A stretch of 64,000 nt of DNA from Sphingobacteriales bacterium 44-15. GTDB lineage: Bacteria > Bacteroidota > Bacteroidia > Chitinophagales > Chitinophagaceae. Made by a program: the position numbers and the translations under genes. Where the stretch lies: positions 62,001 through 126,000 of the forward strand of contig MKWG01000011.1 of NCBI GenBank assembly GCA_001899685.1. Direction: 5' to 3'. Below the pieces are notes generated by a model. It saw only the letters and a program-made list of their open reading frames with translations, made no database searches and was not told the DNA's origin. Below, piece after piece: positions 7,081 to 17,100 of this stretch (position 1 is the stretch's first letter; every line of letters begins with the position of its first letter).

Positions 7081-8358
7081 ATGCCAGGCGTTATGGAAAC
7101 TGATAAAATTCAGGTCTTCAATAAAACAATGGAGCCTTTTATTGATGAGCTGCTTCCTGAACTGGAAGATATATATAAAGATATTCATCGCAACCCGGAG
7201 CTATCTATGCAGGAGTTCCGGACGGCTAAGATCGCTGCAGATTATTTGGTCAGATATGAATTTGATGTCACTGAAAAAATAGGCATAACGGGCGTAGTCG
7301 GTCTTATGAAGAATGGGGAAGGACCCGTTGTGATGCTGCGGGCGGATATGGATGCGCTGCCGGTTACGGAAGCTACCGGGCTTCCTTATGCAAGCACAAA
7401 AATAGCACGGGATGAAGAAGATACGGAAGTGGGCGTATCGCATGTATGCGGGCATGATATGCATGTAGCCTGGCTAATGGGCGCTGCAAGGCTGTTTTCC
7501 GAACACAGGGATCAATGGAAAGGAACTTTAATGGTTGTTTTTCAACCCGGGGAAGAAGTTGGTCGTGGCGCCCAGGGCATGATAGATGATGGTTTGACGG
7601 ATCGTTTTCCCAGGCCTGATATTATTCTCGGGCAGCATGTAATGGTAGGAGAAACAGGCACGGTGGGATACAGGAGCGGCGCAATATTATCGGCCGGCAA
7701 CAGCCTTAAAGTTAAACTGTTTGGCAGGGGCGCACATGGCTCATCTCCGCAAACCTCTATTGACCCTGTGATCATGGCTGCTTCAACTGCCATGCGATTG
7801 CAGACTATCGTATCCCGGGAGATCGCACCCATAGAAAATGCAGTGCTTACCATCGGGGCCTTGCAGGCGGGCACCAAAGAAAATATAATTCCGGACGATG
7901 CCACGCTGAAACTGAATATCCGCACTTTTGACGATGGCGTGAGGGATCATATTCTTTCTGCGGTGAAGCGTATATGTTGTGCAGAGTGTGCGGCGTCTAA
8001 TGCGCCGAGAGATCCTGAATTCACCTCACTGGACAGTTATCCCTTAACTGAGAATGACGCCATCGCTACGGCGAAAGTAGCTGAGGCTTTCCACGCCCAG
8101 TTTGGAGAAAGAGCGTATGAAACGCAGCCTGCTTCTGCCAGCGAGGATTTCAGTATTTTCGGGAGGAACTGGAAAGTACCTTATGTTTTCTGGTTCGTTG
8201 GCGGCACAGATGCAAACACTTACCTGCAGGCCAAAAAGAATAACCAGCTCAATAGCATTCCCAGTAATCATTCACCAAAATTTGCACCTGTCATCCATCC
8301 AACTTTAAAAACAGGCTTACAAGCCATGATGACCGCTGCTATCGCCTGGTTGGATTAA
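7081..8358 (+). CDS. M20 family amidohydrolase
   Basis: The 425-residue enzyme belongs to the M20D/amidohydrolase group (N-acyl amino acid, hippurate or peptide-type amide hydrolysis). The dinuclear metal site is visible: C123 and H125 in HVCGHDMH, the E158-E159 pair in FQPGEEVG, H186 in ILGQHVM, and the late His in SNHSPKFAP. The dimerisation domain insert (residues about 195-310, with GRGAHGSSP at its start) is complete. No signal peptide is present, so it should be cytoplasmic. An ATG at 7093 is an alternative start. The natural substrate is not evident from its neighbours. Confidence 0.93.
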   Translation: MPGVMETDKIQVFNKTMEPFIDELLPELEDIYKDIHRNPELSMQEFRTAKIAADYLVRYEFDVTEKIGITGVVGLMKNGEGPVVMLRADMDALPVTEATGLPYASTKIARDEEDTEVGVSHVCGHDMHVAWLMGAARLFSEHRDQWKGTLMVVFQPGEEVGRGAQGMIDDGLTDRFPRPDIILGQHVMVGETGTVGYRSGAILSAGNSLKVKLFGRGAHGSSPQTSIDPVIMAASTAMRLQTIVSREIAPIENAVLTIGALQAGTKENIIPDDATLKLNIRTFDDGVRDHILSAVKRICCAECAASNAPRDPEFTSLDSYPLTENDAIATAKVAEAFHAQFGERAYETQPASASEDFSIFGRNWKVPYVFWFVGGTDANTYLQAKKNNQLNSIPSNHSPKFAPVIHPTLKTGLQAMMTAAIAWLD

Positions 8359-8582
8359 GGGTATTTAAGATGGATAAGCTATATATAAAGAATGGAGACG
8401 TTTTAAATATCAGGGTAATTGATATTACATTGGGCTAAAAGTTCTATAGACTGCAGCTTTGTGGGATTGTATACCTGCTGCCAGAGTATTACTTGTTTTG
8501 AAATAATAACAAGTGCAAGTTCATGGTCAGAGGTTTAGCATAATAATACCCGTGCATTCTATTTTTAAACTTTATACCTTTT

Positions 8583-8887
8583 CTGGAGAATGATCTTGAA
8601 GCGCTGATGTCAGACTTCACTGATGAATCAGTTTTAATTGCTCAGGATACAAGTTATAAAGGTCTTAAAGCAATAAGGACTTTTATGCAGGACTGATCCC
8701 TCTTTTCCCAAAACAAAAGTCGAGCGTTGAATTGGAAAAAAAAGTTATTAATGATAACCTGGTATGTATTGTTTGGCATGGACGTTCACCAAGCCTTGAA
8801 GTTTCCTTTGCAACAGATACTTTTATCATTGAAAATGGTAAGATCCTCCGGCAAACCTTTGCGGGGCAGCTTAAGCCCGTCGGATAA
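8583..8887 (+). pseudogene. NTF2-like/SnoaL family gene, frameshifted
   Basis: Two adjacent frames together read as a nuclear transport factor 2-like protein. The first gives LENDLEALMSDFTDESVLIA and YKGLKAIRTFMQ, then stops at 8694. After a one-base shift near 8690 the second frame continues with VCIVWHGRSPS, ATDTFIIENGKILRQTFAGQ and stops at 8887. This order matches the family (acidic pocket, then D-T-F-x-I-x-x-G-K-I-x-R-Q-T-F). No start codon with a good leader is visible in the A/T-rich 8359-8582, which holds nothing else recognisable. It is either a decayed gene or carries a sequencing error. Confidence 0.65.
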
Positions 8888-8895
8888 CAGAAGCA

Positions 8896-8934
8896 TTTTC
8901 CCGCCGTATCTTCGTATAGGACGGCGGGAAAAAA
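8896..8934. repeat. strong GC-rich hairpin upstream of the osmC-like gene
   Basis: CCCGCCGT (8900-8907) pairs with ACGGCGGG (8921-8928), and flanking T and A runs extend the stem to 12 bp. The T run precedes the stem on both strands, so it is not a standard terminator. It lies 17 bases before the start at 8951 and could act in the 5' leader. Confidence 0.5.
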
Positions 8935-8950
8935 TCAAAACATTGAAATT

Positions 8951-9421
8951 ATGAAAGGGCAGCATCTTTATAAAGTAACAACTAAGTGGACCGGAAATAA
9001 AGGGACGGGGACAGACAATTACAGGAGTTATGAAAGAAGCCATACCATAGTCATGGAAAACAAACCGGATATTCTATGTTCATCTGACCCGGCATTTCGT
9101 GGCGACAGTACCAGGCATAACCCGGAAGACTTATTGGTATCCGCTGTATCTTCCTGTCACATGCTTTGGTATTTGCACTTATGCTCAGAAGCGGGAGTGG
9201 TGGTTTTGGACTATACAGATAATGCAACAGGAATTATGGATGAAAACCCGGACGGCAGCGGACGGTTTGCTGAAGTAATACTTAATCCGGTGGTAGTTGT
9301 AGCGCAGGATGCTATGGTTGACAGGGCAAACGAATTGCACAATAAAGCAAATGAATTTTGCTTTATTGCAAATTCTTTAAATTTTCCTGTAAAGCATAAT
9401 CCAACGGCAAAAACAAAATGA
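8951..9421 (+). CDS. OsmC family peroxiredoxin-like protein
   Basis: This 156-residue protein is an OsmC/Ohr family member. Conserved features are TRHNPEDLLVSAVSSCHMLW (first Cys region), HLCSEAGVVVLDY, and the second Cys in NEFCFIANSLNFPV. Such proteins reduce hydroperoxides using a pair of reactive cysteines. It is distinct in sequence from the OsmC domains at 4480 and 55807. A DUF1330 gene follows after 46 bases on the same strand. Confidence 0.88.
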   Translation: MKGQHLYKVTTKWTGNKGTGTDNYRSYERSHTIVMENKPDILCSSDPAFRGDSTRHNPEDLLVSAVSSCHMLWYLHLCSEAGVVVLDYTDNATGIMDENPDGSGRFAEVILNPVVVVAQDAMVDRANELHNKANEFCFIANSLNFPVKHNPTAKTK

Positions 9422-9467
9422 TGCCGGGACGGGCAAAGTATACGGCAAATCAATAAAAGCATTGAAA

Positions 9468-9770
9468 ATGATATTTATAACCCAGCTGATTTACATCATA
9501 GACGGACAGGAAAAGACCTTTAATGAATTTGAAAATATTGCTATTCCGGCAATTTCAAAATATAACGGAAGACTTTTATTACGCGTCCGGCCGACAGAAA
9601 ATACTTTTATAGGAGCTCATATTGAGAAACCCTACGAAATCCATCTCGTAGCATTTGAAACACAACAGGACTTTGACAGCTTCAGACAGGATGAAGAACG
9701 AAAGAAATTTTTACACCTGAGAGATCAGTCTGTAAGAATGTCAATTGTAATACAGGGAACAAAGCTGTAG
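9468..9770 (+). CDS. DUF1330 domain-containing protein
   Basis: The 100-residue protein has the ferredoxin-like DUF1330 pattern: YIIDGQEKTFNEFENIAIP, RLLLRVRPTEN, EIHLVAFETQQDFDSFRQDE. The family is small and uncharacterised and resembles dimeric alpha/beta-barrel proteins. The frame also has a TTG two codons earlier at 9462; I prefer the ATG at 9468. It probably shares a transcript with the OsmC gene upstream and converges on the epimerase gene 47 bases away. Confidence 0.75.
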   Translation: MIFITQLIYIIDGQEKTFNEFENIAIPAISKYNGRLLLRVRPTENTFIGAHIEKPYEIHLVAFETQQDFDSFRQDEERKKFLHLRDQSVRMSIVIQGTKL

Positions 9771-9817
9771 CGAAAGAATAGCGTTATGCGTTCAAATTAA
9801 TTTTTAATAGCTGGTAT

Positions 9818-10771
9818 TTATATAAGTATATTTTCTTTCTCAAAATAATATTTTACAGCTTCCTGCACGGCCTGCAGCGAGCTGTACCGCGGGCGATATT
9901 GTAATAACCGCTTTGCTTTTTCAATGCTGCCCACCGGGCTGTGGGCAATATGATCCCAGGTTAGCTCCGCATCCCGCTCACTTACGGTTTTCTTCCATTC
10001 CTGCCAGGGCAAAAAATGCAACTGTGCTTCTTTGCCAAACCAGGCAGCTATCGCCATGGCATATCCTCTTAACGTAAGCGCCTGCTCCGATACCACGTGA
10101 AAGCTTTCTCCTATGGCAGCCTCGCGGTGCATTATGGCTTTTTCAAAAGCCTGTGCTACATCATCGGCGTGTACATGGTGAAGCGTTTCCATCCCGATAT
10201 TGGGTAAGGTAATCGCTTCGCCATTGGACAGCCTGATAAAGATCTCCGGGTCGAGGTGTCCGGCCGGATTGATGGGATGCCATCCCGGGCCCGTAATATG
10301 CCCGGGATGCAATATGGTAACAGGAAAATTATTTTCCCGGTGAAGCGACAGCAGGTATGCTTCAATATTGGCTTTGTTGATACCGTATTCCCCGAAAGGT
10401 TTTCTCGGCTGTGTTTCAGTGGTTGGAACTTGTTCGCTGTGCCCGTGCACCCACATGGTGCCGCAATGTATAAAGTGTTGCACAGTGCCTGTTAAGGCTT
10501 CAGCAAGCTGGGCGGCGCTTTCCGGTGTGAAACAGATAAGGTCTATTACCACATCTCCGTGCAACGCCTTTATTTGTGAGCCAAAGCTGTTTTTTCCTTC
10601 AGCAGCAGCCCTGTCAATATTAACCTGTTGAACAGCATTCCATGCCGGATCTGTTTTATAGGGATCCCGTTGACTGCGGCTTACACAGATCACTTCATGC
10701 CCGGCATTTACCAGCCGGGGAATAAGGTAAGTGCCTATATGCCCGGTCCCTCCGATAACGACTACTTTCAT
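9818..10771 (-). CDS. NAD-dependent epimerase/dehydratase (extended SDR)
   Basis: The 317-residue protein has an N-terminal Rossmann motif GGTGHIGTYLIP (residues 7-18), the HCGTMWVHG substrate strand and the YGINKANIE catalytic Tyr/Lys motif of extended short-chain dehydrogenases. A closing segment KAKRLLQYRPRYSSLQAVQE is typical of sugar nucleotide or related epimerases. The substrate is unknown. It lies 42 bases downstream of the last caspase gene on the same strand and could receive read-through from it, though a TATCTTTA element in the gap may give it its own promoter. Confidence 0.87.
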   Translation of the reverse strand: MKVVVIGGTGHIGTYLIPRLVNAGHEVICVSRSQRDPYKTDPAWNAVQQVNIDRAAAEGKNSFGSQIKALHGDVVIDLICFTPESAAQLAEALTGTVQHFIHCGTMWVHGHSEQVPTTETQPRKPFGEYGINKANIEAYLLSLHRENNFPVTILHPGHITGPGWHPINPAGHLDPEIFIRLSNGEAITLPNIGMETLHHVHADDVAQAFEKAIMHREAAIGESFHVVSEQALTLRGYAMAIAAWFGKEAQLHFLPWQEWKKTVSERDAELTWDHIAHSPVGSIEKAKRLLQYRPRYSSLQAVQEAVKYYFEKENILI

Positions 10772-10813
10772 GATTGAATTGGTTGGCAGGTAAAGATATG
10801 CTTTCGTTCTGCG

Positions 10814-13800
10814 TTATTTCAATATCTCTACCGGAAAATCATTCCCAAAGCCATAGCTGGCCGGCGTCTGTTGTGTGCCATTGTATTTTTTCATTAATGC
10901 CGGCACACCGGCTTGCATATAGTTTTTCAATCCATCAACTGTTATCATCTTGTTGGATGCCGCTTCGCCTTTCAATGCCTGGAGCAATACATACGTAAAT
11001 GCACCATGTCCTAAAGCTGAAAATTCATTAGCAAACTGCTGTGCGCCGCTGGCCGCCATCCAGTGTGTACCTGTGCTGCGTGCCACCAGCGCTATATTTT
11101 TCTGCTGGTTGCCGTCTGCGCTTAACATGGCTGCAAAGGCGCCCGCGCTCTGGCAGGCATCTAAAATAAACAACTGTTTCTGCGCCTGGATATTGATGGC
11201 ATATTGCTGCAGTTCCCTGGCAGCAATGCCGCTTGCTTTCAGGGCTTCATCTACATTCTTCAGATCCATCACATCATTGGGTACTAAATAAAACTCGTTA
11301 TTGCCGCCTGCAATTACGCCATGCCCTGCATAATAAAATATAAAAACATCCTGCGGTTTGGCTGTTTGCTGAATAGTATTCAGGGCGCTTACAATGCCCT
11401 GCTTGTCAGCGGCATGGTCTGTAACGAAATAGGGTTTTATATTGCTGATCACCGTTTGGGCGCCCTTTTCAATTTCTTCTTTAAAAGCTGTCGCATCCGC
11501 AAGGGCATAGTTCAGGCTCATTTTAGGGTTTTTATAGGCATTGATGCCCACCACTATTAAATGCAGGGTAGCATTTTTATCTATCTTGTCAACAACGGCG
11601 CCGGAGCCGGTATGCACAACAGGCGGGGTGACACCGGAATTATTACCGGCATTGTAAACCACTGTGATCTGATCGGGATCGCTTTCGGTGCGTTGTGTAT
11701 TCAATGCAACGGCGCGAATATGATTGCTGCCCGGTAATAAATTGATGGTATATTTTTTAACGGCTGTTTTGGCTTTGTCGTCGGTAACGATCAGGTTGCG
11801 GGTAACCAATGTAACGATCTTGCCGTTGTGAAACAAACGGATCTCATCTATAGCGCTTTCCCCTGCATCCGCCTTTACCGTAATTTCTGCGATCCCGCTG
11901 GTATTTTGATAAACAGGTATATCATCATCCACAGACAGATTGCGCTGCTTTTCAGCATAAGCAATAGAAACGGTAGGTACATCCAGCAACCCGGCCACAT
12001 CCGGCGGTAAAAATTTTTCACCATTCAGCTTTCTGCGTAAAAGATCAGGTGTAAAGTATTGTTCATATAATTTTTCAAGCGGAACAGGCTTATTATTCTT
12101 TACGAAATACAGTGCTTTCATGCCTTTCTCACTGCCGTCAAATAATCCTTCGGGAGAAACAAAAACATATTCGTTCGACCCTTCAACAAGATAGTAGGTA
12201 CCCAGCAATTCGCCGGTCTGTACATTCCATACCTGTATGCCCTTTTGATTGGTAGAGGCAAACATTACTTTGCCATCTGCGGAAAATGTTACCTTAAGAA
12301 TCTCGTTGTTTTGAACATATGGAAATTGCCTAACCTGCCTGCCTTCTTTTGATATCAGTGTTATGCCTGTTCCGCCAATGGCGATGATGTTGTTTTTAGT
12401 ATCGCCGCCCAGCAATTCCACTACCCGGCTGTTTACTTCAATTTTGGATACGTAAGAAGGGTCATCTGCTTTACAAACTGTGCCGGTGGGATTTGCACTC
12501 GTACCGCCAATGGAAAGAATATAATAGCTGTCATTCAGAAAGCTGATGTCGCCGCCGTACTCATTTCTAAGCTCAGTTTTTTTGGTTTTAAGATTATACA
12601 CCAGGAGGTGTTCCTTATTATTTATATATTGGGTATAGGCAAAATATTTTCCGTCAAAGCTGGCAGAATATTTAGAGTAAATACCGCCGAGTGATGCATA
12701 TACAGACGGTACACCGGTGGCTATATCAATGGCGCTTAGCCTGCCTTTTTCCCAGTCGGCATACATCAGTTTTGTATTGTCGTGATTAAAGAAAAAGAAT
12801 ACCATGTATATATCTTCTATAGAGGAAGGAACCGGCAGTGTTTTATTGGGCTTTCCCGTTCTGGCATTGATGATGGTTATCTTTTTGTCTATGGTGGCCG
12901 CCAGCTTTCCATCGGGGCTTAATATTAAGCGATCCGTAACATGATCAGCCCCTTGCACATAGTTTTCGGGCTTATAGGTTTCATCGTTGAATTGTCTGAT
13001 GCCATTATCATCTGTAGAAAAACGCAGGCTGTTATCGGGCATTAAGCGCTGGCTCAGATTTCGGTAAATATAAAATGGTTTGAAGTCTGCTATGCTGTTA
13101 TTGAACCTTTTTTCATAATCGCCTTTATCTGTGTTTAAAAAACTAATTTCCGAGCCATTGTTGCAGGCAATATATCCTGACCCGGGAACCGCAACGGATG
13201 CAGTTCCATGATAAAGAAACAAAACATCGTCATACCCCGGCTCGGATACGGTTCGTATGGTACCAAAATCTTGTGCCTGTAATATATCTGTTTTATAGGC
13301 TTTCTGCTTATACTCATCATAAAAAACCGCCAACTGGTTTTTATCAGTTAAACAAAAACCACGGGGCCTGGACGCAGCAGGATATGTTTTTGATCTTAAA
13401 ACACGAGCCGTATTTGCTTCGTAAATAGAAATAGTGTCATTTTTTTGAGCTATTACCGTATTGAGTGCAGGATTATATTTAATAGTCTGAAAACCCTTGA
13501 AGGAGGAACTATATTCGAACTGCTGCTTCACAACAACCTGGTCTGTGCCCGTATTTACAATGCACCATCCTCTTTCAGAGGTGATCAGCAATTGGTTGTC
13601 CGGAAGCTCGTAGAAATAGCAACCGGATTCCGAACTTGTTTTAACCGTCTTGTATATACGTTTAATAAGCTTACCGGATACCGCATTGTAGATACCCAGG
13701 CTGCCGTCATCACAGGTATAGACAGACCGCCCGTCTTTACTAAAGCTGCCGCCGCTGATATATCCGCCTATATCAAACAGTTTTTTTCCGGTTTGTATAT

Positions 13801-14107
13801 CATGACAAACAATACCTCCTTCTTTGCTATAAGCAACTATTTTGTCCAGCTTATCGGTTATGGAAAGCGATGCTACGTTCGATCTCGTTGCACTAAAACC
13901 AAGATTGATCTCATGGATTTTTTTGTTGCTTGCCACATCCCATATCAGAACGGTTTTATTTGAACCCGAAGCAATGTATTTGCCGTTTGGCGAAGCAGTT
14001 ATCGCTTCTATAGGCGATGCATGCCCGGATGGAATAGTCAATGACACTGATTGTGCCGAAACAGCCCCGGCTATCATTATCAGCAATAATGAAAAAAGAG
14101 TCCTCAT
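10814..14107 (-). CDS. secreted WD40/beta-propeller caspase family protein (paralogue 1)
   Basis: The 1097-residue protein has a Sec signal peptide (MRTLFSLLLIMIAGAVSAQ), then a long beta-propeller region to about residue 660. WD-like repeats are seen at the start (GHASPIEAITASPNGKYIAS, TVLIWDV) and end (VWNVQTGELLGTYYL). The joining segment PEGLFDGSEKG is typical of propeller-caspase fusions. Two motifs follow, RNLSVDDD (722) and RNLIVTDD (770), around an Ig-like segment. The C14 caspase domain (about 848-1097) has H929 in FYYAGHG and C985 in ILDACQSAGAF. It is the last of four tandem paralogues, 20 bases after paralogue 2. No membrane segment is seen after the signal peptide. Substrate and role are unknown. 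Confidence 0.9.
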   Translation of the reverse strand: MRTLFSLLLIMIAGAVSAQSVSLTIPSGHASPIEAITASPNGKYIASGSNKTVLIWDVASNKKIHEINLGFSATRSNVASLSITDKLDKIVAYSKEGGIVCHDIQTGKKLFDIGGYISGGSFSKDGRSVYTCDDGSLGIYNAVSGKLIKRIYKTVKTSSESGCYFYELPDNQLLITSERGWCIVNTGTDQVVVKQQFEYSSSFKGFQTIKYNPALNTVIAQKNDTISIYEANTARVLRSKTYPAASRPRGFCLTDKNQLAVFYDEYKQKAYKTDILQAQDFGTIRTVSEPGYDDVLFLYHGTASVAVPGSGYIACNNGSEISFLNTDKGDYEKRFNNSIADFKPFYIYRNLSQRLMPDNSLRFSTDDNGIRQFNDETYKPENYVQGADHVTDRLILSPDGKLAATIDKKITIINARTGKPNKTLPVPSSIEDIYMVFFFFNHDNTKLMYADWEKGRLSAIDIATGVPSVYASLGGIYSKYSASFDGKYFAYTQYINNKEHLLVYNLKTKKTELRNEYGGDISFLNDSYYILSIGGTSANPTGTVCKADDPSYVSKIEVNSRVVELLGGDTKNNIIAIGGTGITLISKEGRQVRQFPYVQNNEILKVTFSADGKVMFASTNQKGIQVWNVQTGELLGTYYLVEGSNEYVFVSPEGLFDGSEKGMKALYFVKNNKPVPLEKLYEQYFTPDLLRRKLNGEKFLPPDVAGLLDVPTVSIAYAEKQRNLSVDDDIPVYQNTSGIAEITVKADAGESAIDEIRLFHNGKIVTLVTRNLIVTDDKAKTAVKKYTINLLPGSNHIRAVALNTQRTESDPDQITVVYNAGNNSGVTPPVVHTGSGAVVDKIDKNATLHLIVVGINAYKNPKMSLNYALADATAFKEEIEKGAQTVISNIKPYFVTDHAADKQGIVSALNTIQQTAKPQDVFIFYYAGHGVIAGGNNEFYLVPNDVMDLKNVDEALKASGIAARELQQYAINIQAQKQLFILDACQSAGAFAAMLSADGNQQKNIALVARSTGTHWMAASGAQQFANEFSALGHGAFTYVLLQALKGEAASNKMITVDGLKNYMQAGVPALMKKYNGTQQTPASYGFGNDFPVEILK

Positions 14108-14127
14108 CTTTTGTATTTGATCATGTT

Positions 14128-17100
14128 TTATTTCAAAACCTCTACCGGGAAGTCATTTCCGAAACCAAAGCTGGCCGGTGTTTGTTGTGTGCCATTGTAT
14201 CTTTTCATTAATGCGGGCACACCGGTTTGCATATAATTTTTCAATCCGTCAACCGTGATCATTTTATCGCTGGCGGCTTCACCTTTCAACGCCTGCAGCA
14301 GCACGTAGGTAAACGCGCCGTGACCCAGGGTTGAAAACTCGTTGGCAAACTGCTGTGCGCCGCTGGCTGCCATCCAGTGCGTACCTGTGCTGCGGGCTAC
14401 CAATGCTATATTTTTCTGCTGGCTGCCATCCGAGCGTAGCATTTCCGTAAAAGCGCCGGCGCTCTGGCAGGCATCTAAAATGAATAATTGTTTCTGTGCC
14501 TGTATATTGATAGCATACTGCTGCAGCTCTTTGGCAGCAATGCCATGCGTTTTCAATGCTTCATCTACGTTGTGCAGGTCTGCAACATCATTCGGAACGA
14601 GATAAAACTCCTTGTTACCTCCGGCAATTACACCGTGGCCCGCATAGTAAAACACGAACACATCCTGAGGTTTGGCATTTTGCTGCACCTGCTGCAATGC
14701 AGTGGTTATGCCTGTTTTATCGGCTGCTTCATCTGTTACAAACCAGGTTTTGATATTGCTGATAACCGTTTTTGCATCTTTTTCTATCTCCTCTTTAAAC
14801 GCTGCCGCATCAGCCCTGGCATAATTCAAACTCATTTTTGGATTCTTATAGGCATTAATGCCAACCACCACCAAATGCATCGTTGCGCTTTTGTCAACCT
14901 TATCAATAATTGCATTTGTTTTTTTGTTTACAACAGGTATAATATTCGTGTTGGCAGATGCGCCGTTGTTATAAACAACATTAATAATATCCGGCTGGCT
15001 TTCTGTCCGCTGTGTATTCAGGGCAATCGCTCTTATTTCATTATTGCCAGGTAATAAATTAACCGTATATTTTTGAGTGGATGTTTTGCTTTTATCATCT
15101 TCCACAATCAGGTTTCTCGTTGCAAGGTTTAAAACTTTTCCGTTCCGGAATAAGCGTATTTCATCAATGGCATCGTCCTGTGAGGATGCGGTAACGGTTA
15201 TTTCCGCCGCTCCGGTGGTGTTTTGGTAAGAAGGTGCATCATCGTCAACAGAAAGGTTGCGCTGCTTTTCCGCATATTGGATTTTTACAAGCGGGGCCTG
15301 TTTTAATATATAATCGACGGGCGAGAAAACCTCGCCGTTCAATAAACGCTGAAAGAGATTGGGGGTGTAAAATTTTTCATACACTTTATCCAGTGTTATC
15401 ACCTGCCGGTTGCGCAGGTAATACAATTGTTGCATACCACCTTCATTTCCATCAAACCTTCCGTCTTTATCCACAAATACATAATCCTTGCCGTCATTAA
15501 AAAGATAGAGCGTGCCCAGCAATTCACCGTTTGCAGCGCGCCAGACTTTAATAGTTTGGTCGCCTTCGGTAAATAATAAAGAATCATTTTCTGAAAAGAA
15601 TACATCCCTGATAACAGAGGTATGCGCCTGAACTGAAAAAGCTTTTGCGCCATCAGGTTTATATAAAGACAGGTAGCCCTTGTCTTCCGAGCTTGCAATG
15701 GCTGTCGCACCGTGGTTGACATGATAGGTAAGCTCCAATGCAGCATAAAACTCTTTTGATGTTTGTGTCAGATTACCGCTTGCCAGATCGTAGTATTCAT
15801 ATTTGGAATTCCGGAGGATAATGAAATGCCGGTTGTCATCAGAGAAACCAATCGGACGTACTTTATTGTCGCGCATTTCATCTGCTGTCATGCCTGTCTG
15901 GAACAACAATTTATTTGTTTGCATATCCCAGACTTTTATGCCGGGATCATTTACACGATTGTACATATTGTCACCGGTTGGTATACCTGCCATCATCTTT
16001 TTATCCGGGCTTATAACCATCTTTGCCGCTGTGCTTCTGTCATACATTTTTTCTTTAACACCCGTTTTTACGTTTAACCGCCATACCGATATGAGCTGGG
16101 TTTTTACGGAAAACGAAGTGAAATAAAAATATGAGCCGCCATTACCAAAAAAATAATTATCCTTTCCTATAAAAGCGCTCGCCTTCATTTCATACAATAC
16201 CTCATCCGATAACGTAACGGTGGTTCCTATCTGCTGATTTGTTTTTGTGTTTTTAATGATGACTTTATTAGTATATAAGATAGCTGCTGTATCTCCGGTG
16301 GCAGAATAAACCAGGTAATTATCATCATCTCCACCAGGCGTGCTGATGGTTTGGGCAGGCGATACCGACATTTTTGTAAGATCAACGGAAACTATCGAAG
16401 CGCCCGTATTGATATTCATAAAATCTGTGGGCTTATTAATTATCGTATTGTTCCTGAATACCGTTCCTGCAAGGTCTATACTGCTTACATTCTGTTGATA
16501 GGCCTTTATTTCTGTACCTGTAGAAGTGTTGAATGAAAGCGCCCTGGAGGATTTTTCCCGGAAGATGCTTTGCGACTGGCTTACTGCGAATGCCGTATTG
16601 TTTTTAATACTGTAAAATTTTGTATCCCACTTCGGATCGCTTAAAACCGTTTTTTTTACAGGAGAAAATGTTTCCGAACTATACAATAAAGCGGTGATTT
16701 GTTTCGCAGTTACATCATAAGAAGCGGCTACGAATGATTTTCCGTCATCCGTAATCGCCAGGTCAAATGCCGCCGGGGGCAAAGAAAGCGTTTTTATTTT
16801 TTCTCCCGTGGCAGCATTATAAAAATCATATATCTTGGGATCGTCTGAGTAATGATTTTTATTCTTATCTCTTATGGCAATCCTGTTTGTTTCAGGAAAA
16901 TAATAGGCAATACAATCCCCCTCACTTCCAAAAAGGTGCACTTTGTTTTTTGAGGCATCTGTTTCGCTAAACACTTTCCAGCCTTTTCCCGTAACGGTAA
17001 TAAGGCTGTTGTCCTTTGTCGGAAACAAAAAAGAAGCGGCATAATGGCTGATGGAATTATCTTCCCAAAGCCCGGTTATTTTTTGTGTGGTTATTTCTGT

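Noticed and set aside
8896-8934. Rho-independent terminator
   Set aside because: On both strands the T run precedes the stem and A residues follow, so it lacks the required T tract.
13445-13963. 172-residue plus-strand frame inside the first caspase gene
   Set aside because: It is antisense to a well-supported coding region and shows no family features; several such shadows exist in the cluster.
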